Origin: DASQFI01 sp035633215
GTDB lineage: Bacteria; Acidobacteriota; Vicinamibacteria; Vicinamibacterales; SCN-69-37
DNA: 64,000 bases
Assembly: GCA_035633215.1 (NCBI GenBank)
Contig: DASQFI010000062.1
Coordinates: 372,001 to 436,000, forward strand
Direction of reading: 5' to 3'
Shown: positions 58,993-64,000 of the stretch, piece after piece
How positions within the stretch are numbered: position 1 is the stretch's first letter
Layout: the number at the start of each line of letters is the position of its first letter
The notes under the pieces: model-generated
What the model saw: only the letters and a program-made list of their open reading frames with translations
What the model was told of the DNA's origin: nothing
Database searches by the model: none
Position numbers and translations under genes: made by a program

Positions 58993-59439
58993 ATGCTCCT
59001 CGCGCTGGTTCATCACGCTGACGCCGTCGGTCCGCACGTCGATCCGCAGCGGCCGCTGTCGTCGCTCGGACTGGAGCAGGCCGATCGCCTGGCCGCTCGG
59101 GCGAAGGCGGCGCAGATCTCACCCGCGACGATCTGGCACAGCGGAAAACTGCGCGGTCGCCAGACAGCGGAAGCGTTCCTGCGCGCCTGTAATCCGTTCG
59201 CAGAATTTCGAATGGTCCGCGGCTTGAGGCCGGACGACCCTCCCGAGATCATCCGCGACGCGCTTCGAGGCGAGACGCGCGATCTCCTCGCGGTCGGTCA
59301 CATGCCGCACATCGCGGCGTTGCTTCAAATGCTGGTGGCCGATGCGGCGCCGTTCCCGGCGCACGGACTGGTCATGCTCGAGACGAGTGATGGCGTGAGT
59401 TGGAAAGAAGTCTGGAGATCAGAAGGCCCGGGGGCCTAG
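58993..59439 (+). CDS. SixA-like phosphohistidine phosphatase
   Basis: The 148-residue histidine-phosphatase-fold protein has LALVHHADAVGP at the start (nucleophile His8), SSLGLEQADRLA, IWHSGKLRGRQTAE and the second His in AVGHMPHIAALL. In SixA the motif is R-H-G; here residue 7 is His, so the usual phosphate-binding arginine is missing and activity may be reduced or altered. Size fits SixA. Its TAG is the start of the element TAGCAGGCCGCTGAAAAAC. Confidence 0.7.
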   Translation: MLLALVHHADAVGPHVDPQRPLSSLGLEQADRLAARAKAAQISPATIWHSGKLRGRQTAEAFLRACNPFAEFRMVRGLRPDDPPEIIRDALRGETRDLLAVGHMPHIAALLQMLVADAAPFPAHGLVMLETSDGVSWKEVWRSEGPGA

Positions 59440-59559
59440 CAGGCCGCTGAAAAACGCGGCCTGAACTTCGAACTTCAAACCTAGAACTTAACGAAAAACG
59501 GCCAGATTCCGCAGTTCGAAGTTCGCAGTTCAGGTTGCTGGCTTTTTCAGCAACCTGCT
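59438..59559. repeat. Nested hairpin: CAGGCCGCTGAAAAAC outer arms, heptads inside
   Basis: Outer arms 59438-59454 and 59543-59559 (GCAGGYYGCTGAAAAA and reverse complement) pair at 15 of 17. Inside are heptads AACTTCG, AACTTCA, AACCTAG, AACTTAA (59464-59491) and GCAGTTC, GAAGTTC, GCAGTTC (59511-59531), complementary to each other. The element sits between convergent genes and includes the TAG of the upstream one. Confidence 0.8.
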
Positions 59560-59575
59560 GGGCTAGGGCCTTCTC

Positions 59576-60553
59576 TTAGCGGGGATCGCGCTCGACGAGC
59601 ACCGTCACCGGCGCAGTGAGCCGGACGGTGAGCGGCGTCCCGGCCGAGAGCGTCGCCGCGTTGCGTCCGCCGGACATGACCGCGGCGGTACCGCCTGCCG
59701 CGCCGGCTGTCGACCCAATCACCGCGCCCTTCTTGCCGCCGACGACAGCGCCGAGGATCGCGCCGACCACCGCGCTCGCCCCAATCTTGGAGCTTGCTTC
59801 CTTCGTCGGAGAGTCGCCGTCGCGGAAGATCGTCTCGGTGTCGATCGGAAGGCGCGTCGCGCCGTCCGCGAGAATCAGGGTCGTGAAACGCACACCGAGC
59901 CGCGCGCGCTCCTTGAACTTGCCGCCCTTCTCGACGAGGGTGACGTTGCCTTCGAGCCGCGCGCCGGCGGGAATCGCCACGCGCTCGTCCACGGTCACGT
60001 CACGAGACACGCGCGCCACGACGCGATCCTCGACCTTGGCGGTCTCGCTCGAGATTGAAGAATCGAGGCGAATGCCGATCACCGAATCCGCCTTGACGAT
60101 CACTTCCTCGAAGCGCGGCTTTTCGATTTCCTTGACCGGCGGCGCCACATCAGCCACCCGCGGCGTCGGCGCGACGTCGGACGTGGTCGTCGGCGGAAGC
60201 GCGATTGGTGCAGGAGCAGGTGGCGGCGTGCTGGCCGGCGCGCTCGCGGGCGCGGCGGGGGCCGCCGCGGGCCGAACTTCGGTGCGCCCCGGCTTCTTCG
60301 TCGTCTCGCGCGGTTTTTCTTGCGGCTCCGATCGCGTCACCGCAACCGGTTGCTGGGCCGCGGGCTGGATCTCGACGGTCGTGGACGGCGCGGCGCCGGG
60401 AACGGCCGGCACCGGATGGGACACCGTGGAAGGGGCAGCCTCAACCGGCGGCGCGGCCGGATTCGTCCGCACCGCCAGGTAGCCACCCGCGCCTGCCGCA
60501 CCCAGACACGCGGTGCTGGCGATGGCGACGACGAGGGCCTTGGTGGAGATCAC
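59576..60553 (-). CDS. Membrane protein with Pro/Ala-rich linker and glycine zipper
   Basis: GTG 60553 starts a 325-residue product with an N-terminal helix (ALVVAIASTACLGAAGAGGYLAV), a 120-residue Pro/Ala/Thr-rich linker, a folded domain DSVIGIRLDSSISSETAKVEDRVVARV with VAIPAGARLEGNVTLVEKGG (a barrel similar to the TrbI/VirB10 C-terminal domain), and a glycine-zipper region GASAVVGAILGAVVGGKKGAVIGSTAGAAGG. No other conjugation genes are near, so it is more likely an envelope structural protein. Upstream in-frame codons lack a credible start signal. Confidence 0.6.
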   Translation of the reverse strand: MISTKALVVAIASTACLGAAGAGGYLAVRTNPAAPPVEAAPSTVSHPVPAVPGAAPSTTVEIQPAAQQPVAVTRSEPQEKPRETTKKPGRTEVRPAAAPAAPASAPASTPPPAPAPIALPPTTTSDVAPTPRVADVAPPVKEIEKPRFEEVIVKADSVIGIRLDSSISSETAKVEDRVVARVSRDVTVDERVAIPAGARLEGNVTLVEKGGKFKERARLGVRFTTLILADGATRLPIDTETIFRDGDSPTKEASSKIGASAVVGAILGAVVGGKKGAVIGSTAGAAGGTAAVMSGGRNAATLSAGTPLTVRLTAPVTVLVERDPR

Positions 60554-60675
60554 GGTTACAGTTTGAGCAAGGCCCGTACCGTATACAAGAGGGGCCTTTT
60601 CTCCCAGTTTTCCGGCGTGCGGGGTCTGGAAGAGGACAGGCCGTCCCCCTGGGGGCACAGCACCCCCTAGAAGAC

Positions 60676-60741
60676 GTAGGGCGGATTGATCCCCAAATCC
60701 GCCGTCTCTTCCTGGCGGATTTAGAGATCAATCCGCCCTAC
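60676..60741. repeat. GTAGGGCGG palindromic repeat, full copy
   Basis: Arms 60676-60703 and 60714-60741 pair at 26 of 28 positions with a 10-nt loop. The right arm, read on the minus strand, encodes VGRIDL-stop and ends the neighbouring gene. Confidence 0.85.
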
Positions 60742-61254
60742 AGCAATGAACGCCCGGATTGATGCGGCCTCCGTCAGCCTCCCGGCCCATGCCCAGCCAA
60801 TCAACCGGTGAAATCCATCGAGTCGATAGACCGATTCCGGTCGCGGCTCGACGCCGGCGTATTCCTCGACGTCGAGCGGCGCCGCCGTGACAATGACGGT
60901 CGAGAAGGGCTCGTCGGCGGCGCGCTTGATTCGGCCCCAGCACGACGGATTGGCAGCTTCATACTCCGACTCGATGGTGCGCAGCCGCTCGGCAGCCTCG
61001 CGCACGGTCGCGCCCTCTCGCGGCACCAGAGGCATGACGTCGCCACGGCACGGCTCTCCTGCGTGCGCCGGCAGGATGATGCGCAATGCGCACGCGCCGT
61101 CGAGTGTGATCTCCCGCCACGCGCCTCCGAACTGGCGGTCGGCGGCGTCGAGATGCTCGAGCGTCCAGCGAAGCGATCCCGTGCGATCGCCGCGCTCGGC
61201 CAGCAGCCTGGCACGGACAGCTGGGAGGTCGGTAAGCTGTGCTATAACGCCCAT
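60721..61254 (-). CDS. Hypothetical protein with repeat-derived C-terminus
   Basis: The 177-residue cytosolic product (MGVIAQLTDLPAVRARLLAERG...) has a regular domain with WREITLDGACALRIILPA, PLDVEEYAGVEPRPESVYRLDGFHRLIGWAWAGRL and no recognised family. The final V-G-R-I-D-L and TAA come from the right arm of the GTAGGGCGG palindrome. It is divergent from the M14 peptidase gene. Confidence 0.6.
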   Translation of the reverse strand: MGVIAQLTDLPAVRARLLAERGDRTGSLRWTLEHLDAADRQFGGAWREITLDGACALRIILPAHAGEPCRGDVMPLVPREGATVREAAERLRTIESEYEAANPSCWGRIKRAADEPFSTVIVTAAPLDVEEYAGVEPRPESVYRLDGFHRLIGWAWAGRLTEAASIRAFIAVGRIDL

Positions 61255-61275
61255 CTACCCCCGCTTGGAGGAATC

Positions 61276-64000
61276 ATGACCACACATATTGTGCGCCGGC
61301 TGGCGTTCTGCACGGCGCTCGCGATCGCGGTGAGCGTGACCGGCGGAGGCCTGTTGGCCCGCCAGGCGACGTCGCAGCGGCTCGACCAGGAGTACGCGAA
61401 GCGCATCAAGGACAACACGCCCGATCCGCGCATCCTCACCGATCTGATCGATCACATGCCGGTGTCGGATACCGTGCCGTCGCCCTTGAAGTTTCTGGGG
61501 TACATCCCCGGCGAGAACAACCGCATCACCTACCACAAGGACATCGTCCGCTACCTCGACGCGCTCGACAAGGCGTCGGAACGCGTGACGATGTGGCCGA
61601 TCGGGAAAAGCGAGGAAGGCCGCGAGATGTACGCGGTGGCAGTGGCCGACGAAGCGACGATCAAGGCGCTCGACAAGTACAAGCAGATCACGCGGCAGCT
61701 CACCGATCCGCGGGCGCTCAGCGACGCGCAGGCGCGCCAGCTCATCCAGACCGGGAAGCCGATCTACTACGCCACCGGCAGCATTCATTCAACCGAGGTC
61801 GGCAGTCCCGAGATGCTGATGGAGCTCGCGTTCCGGCTGGCGGTCGAAGAAACGCCATTCATCCAGCAGATTCGCAACAACGTCATCTTCGTATTCACAC
61901 CCGCGTCGGAAGTGGACGGCCGCGAGCGCCGCGTCGACGGCTACATGGCCCAGCAGGCCGGCCAGCAGAACCCTGGGATGCTCTATTGGGGCAAATACGT
62001 CGCGCACGACAACAACCGCGACGGTATTGGCGTGGGTCTCGCACTCACGCAGAACATGATCAAGTCATTCCTCGATCTGCGTCCGCAGGTCTTCCACGAT
62101 CTCCACGAGTCGGTGAACCTGCTGTACGTCTCGACGGGCACCGGTCCGTACAATCCTGTCGTCGCGCCGATTCAGGTCAACGAATGGTGGTGGATCGCGC
62201 AGACGGAAATCATGGAGATGACCAAGCGCGGCGTGCCGGGCGTGTGGACCTACAACTACTACGACGGCTGGGTCCCGAACTACATGTTCTGGATTGGCGT
62301 CACGCACAACTCGATCGGCCGGTTCTATGAAACGCAGAGCTACGGTGGCGGCGGAGGCGGTGGTGGTGCAGGTCCGGGACGTGGTGCCCCTGGCGCGCCG
62401 CCGGCCGCAGGCGGGGCCGCCGCGGCTGGTGGCGCGGGAGCCGGCGCTGCAGCAGGCGGGGCTGGTGCGGGCGCGGCACGTGGGGCCGGCGCCGCGGCCG
62501 GGGCTGAAGCCGCTCAGGGCGCGGGTCGCGGGCGCGGCGGTGTCATCGGTGCGAACAGCCGCGAGTGGTACCGGCCGAATCCGAGTCCGGGTGACGTGCA
62601 GTGGAGCGGACGGTCGAACGTGAACATGCAGCAGTCGGCGCTGCTCATCGCGCTCAACGCCGTCGCGAAGAACAAGGAAATGTTCCTCGAGAACTACTAC
62701 ATCAAGAACAAGATGATGGTCGAGCAGGGCCGGAACAAGGCGCCCCACGCTTACGTGATTCCGGCGAAGCAGCGTCGGCAAATGGAAGCGGCGGATCTGA
62801 TGAACCTCGTGCGGTTCCAGGGCGCAGAAGTCCACATCGCGAATGCCGCCTTCTCGATCGGCAACGTCCAGGTGGCCGCCGGCGACTACGTCGTCCGGCT
62901 CGATCAACCGTACGGCGCGGTCGTCGAGACGCTGCTCGGCACGCAGTGGTATCCGGCGGATAATCCGCGGCCGTATGACGACACCGGATGGTTCATTCCA
63001 GGCCTGCGCAACATCACGTCCTACGCCATCGCCGACAAGACGATCTTCGACAAGCCGATGACGCTGGCGAAAGCCAACTTCAAGGTGCCGGGGACGATCA
63101 CGGGTTCTGGCAGCACGATCGTCATCGATCACACGACCGACAACACGCTCGCGACGTTCCGCTTCACGAATCCGACCGTGAAGATGTCGGCGGCGGAGGC
63201 GGCGTTCGAAATGGGCGGCCACAAATTCGCGCCGGGCGCGTTCGTGATTCAGAACGCGAACCGCGCGGCGCTCGAGCCGCAGATCCGCGAGCTCGGCCTG
63301 ATGGCCTGGGCGACCGACACACCGCCGTCCGTGCGCATGCACGACCTCGACGTGCCGCGGATCGGCTACATCCACTCCTGGCAGAACACGCAGGACGAGG
63401 GCTGGGTGCGGATGGCCTTCGACAAGCTGAAGATTCCGTACAGCTACTTCGGCGACAACGTCGTGCGTCAGGGCAACCTGCGCGCGAAGTACGACGTGAT
63501 CATCTATCCGCACGCGGGCGTGCAAGCCGACTCCGAGGGCATCCCGGCGGGCGCGCCCGTGCCGTACAAAGGCAGTGCGCTCACGCCGAACATCGCGACG
63601 GCGCCCGACCAGACCGACGATACGCGCGGTGGTCTGGGCCGGGATGGTCTTCGCGAGCTCGCGAAGTTCGTGAACGACGGCGGCGTGCTCATCACCGAAG
63701 GGGGAACGTCGACGCTCTTCCCGCAGTACGAGATCACGCAAGGGATCGCGGTCGACACCGGTGCGAACGTCTTCGCGCCCGGATCGGTCGTGAAGGTCCT
63801 GCTTGGCGACAAGACGAGCCCGATCCTCTACGGGTATGACCAGAACGCTCTCGCCGTGATGTTCAGGAACAATCCGCTGCTCTCGTTGGGCGCGCGGCCC
63901 GCGCCGGCGGCCGCTGAAGCACCGGCCGGACGCGGCGGCGGTGGCGGCGGACGCGGGGGCGGCGCCGGGCCGGCCGGCGTCAGCAACATCAACATGCAGC
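61276..64000 (+). CDS. Secreted M14-family zinc carboxypeptidase-like protein (3' end beyond window)
   Basis: ATG 61276 follows GGAGG; 908 residues are visible and the frame stays open to the edge. A signal peptide (THIVRRLAFCTALAIAVSVTGG) precedes the M14 fold: ATGSIHSTEVGSPEM supplies the first His and Glu zinc ligands (His about 178), and FTPASEVDGRERRVDGY follows. A Gly/Ala-rich insert of about 65 residues (62344-62540) interrupts the chain, after which further conserved domains continue to another Gly-rich stretch at the edge. Probably periplasmic or surface-exposed; TATAAC at 61243 may be its -10. Confidence 0.8.
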   Translation, partial: MTTHIVRRLAFCTALAIAVSVTGGGLLARQATSQRLDQEYAKRIKDNTPDPRILTDLIDHMPVSDTVPSPLKFLGYIPGENNRITYHKDIVRYLDALDKASERVTMWPIGKSEEGREMYAVAVADEATIKALDKYKQITRQLTDPRALSDAQARQLIQTGKPIYYATGSIHSTEVGSPEMLMELAFRLAVEETPFIQQIRNNVIFVFTPASEVDGRERRVDGYMAQQAGQQNPGMLYWGKYVAHDNNRDGIGVGLALTQNMIKSFLDLRPQVFHDLHESVNLLYVSTGTGPYNPVVAPIQVNEWWWIAQTEIMEMTKRGVPGVWTYNYYDGWVPNYMFWIGVTHNSIGRFYETQSYGGGGGGGGAGPGRGAPGAPPAAGGAAAAGGAGAGAAAGGAGAGAARGAGAAAGAEAAQGAGRGRGGVIGANSREWYRPNPSPGDVQWSGRSNVNMQQSALLIALNAVAKNKEMFLENYYIKNKMMVEQGRNKAPHAYVIPAKQRRQMEAADLMNLVRFQGAEVHIANAAFSIGNVQVAAGDYVVRLDQPYGAVVETLLGTQWYPADNPRPYDDTGWFIPGLRNITSYAIADKTIFDKPMTLAKANFKVPGTITGSGSTIVIDHTTDNTLATFRFTNPTVKMSAAEAAFEMGGHKFAPGAFVIQNANRAALEPQIRELGLMAWATDTPPSVRMHDLDVPRIGYIHSWQNTQDEGWVRMAFDKLKIPYSYFGDNVVRQGNLRAKYDVIIYPHAGVQADSEGIPAGAPVPYKGSALTPNIATAPDQTDDTRGGLGRDGLRELAKFVNDGGVLITEGGTSTLFPQYEITQGIAVDTGANVFAPGSVVKVLLGDKTSPILYGYDQNALAVMFRNNPLLSLGARPAPAAAEAPAGRGGGGGGRGGGAGPAGVSNINMQ

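Noticed and set aside
59576..60553. VirB10/TrbI conjugation protein
   Set aside because: Similarity is limited to a barrel-like domain; there are no other conjugation genes.
1..64000. tRNA, rRNA or riboswitch genes
   Set aside because: None recognised by eye on either strand; a covariance-model scan would be needed to exclude small RNAs.

Overview
The window is a GC-rich (roughly two-thirds G+C), gene-dense bacterial chromosome segment. Three large 'duplicated orphan permease' FtsX/MacB-type genes (two paired with PadR regulators), several secreted amidohydrolases and peptidases, and a threonine-type sulfatase-fold enzyme point to Acidobacteriota, most likely a Vicinamibacteria-like lineage. 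This placement is inferred from gene content; no rRNA or tRNA gene was seen.

Layout. 1-3.2 kb: end of an unknown gene, a sulfatase-fold enzyme, a small membrane protein and an alpha/beta hydrolase. 3.4-7.2 kb (minus): two tandem Tat-exported HisC-like aminotransferases and an NHL beta-propeller protein. 7.3-19.6 kb: three orphan permeases, two PadR regulators and two tandem amidohydrolases. 19.7-26.3 kb: remnant of a VWA-type gene, an NAD-dependent epimerase-like protein, gamma-glutamyltransferase and an S9 peptidase. 26.4-29.8 kb: two paralogous predicted beta-barrel proteins and a third small one. 29.8-35.8 kb: a compact minus-strand cluster of two ATP-grasp-type proteins, a YbdK-type carboxylate-amine ligase, an M29 peptidase and an esterase, with a second esterase divergent. 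35.9-40.8 kb: two further amidohydrolases (one double-domain) and a small secreted protein. 40.9-50.2 kb: a complete arginine locus, argC-argB-argD-NAGS-argJ-argF on minus and argR-argG-argH on plus, around a shared promoter/operator region. 50.2-64 kb: VOC protein, trypsin-like protease, active/inactive M16 pair, F420/NADP-type oxidoreductase, a diadenylate-cyclase-like protein, M20 peptidase, iron-permease-like protein, thiol peroxidase, SixA-like phosphatase, glycine-zipper protein and an M14 carboxypeptidase running off the end.

The most unusual aspect is between the genes. Nearly every intergenic gap is filled by repeats, and many share one design: a short word of 7 nt (sometimes 8 or 9), iterated with drift on one arm and as its reverse complement on the other, giving long imperfect hairpins at gene ends. 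Different loci use different words (AACTYAG, AGGCCNA, ATTACCC/GGTAATT, GGAATCT, AGGGCAA, RTGAAGRNN), and some words recur at distant loci. The arms often carry the stop codon of a flanking gene, and in several places they have become coding, as C-terminal tails, a signal peptide or a membrane anchor. Other dispersed families (a 99-bp GGGGTCAGG inverted-repeat element, GTAGGGCGGATT palindromes, TAGCAGGCCGCTGAAAAAC, GCTCGCGGGGCCCC blocks) sit at gene ends in the same way. No transposase is encoded in the window.
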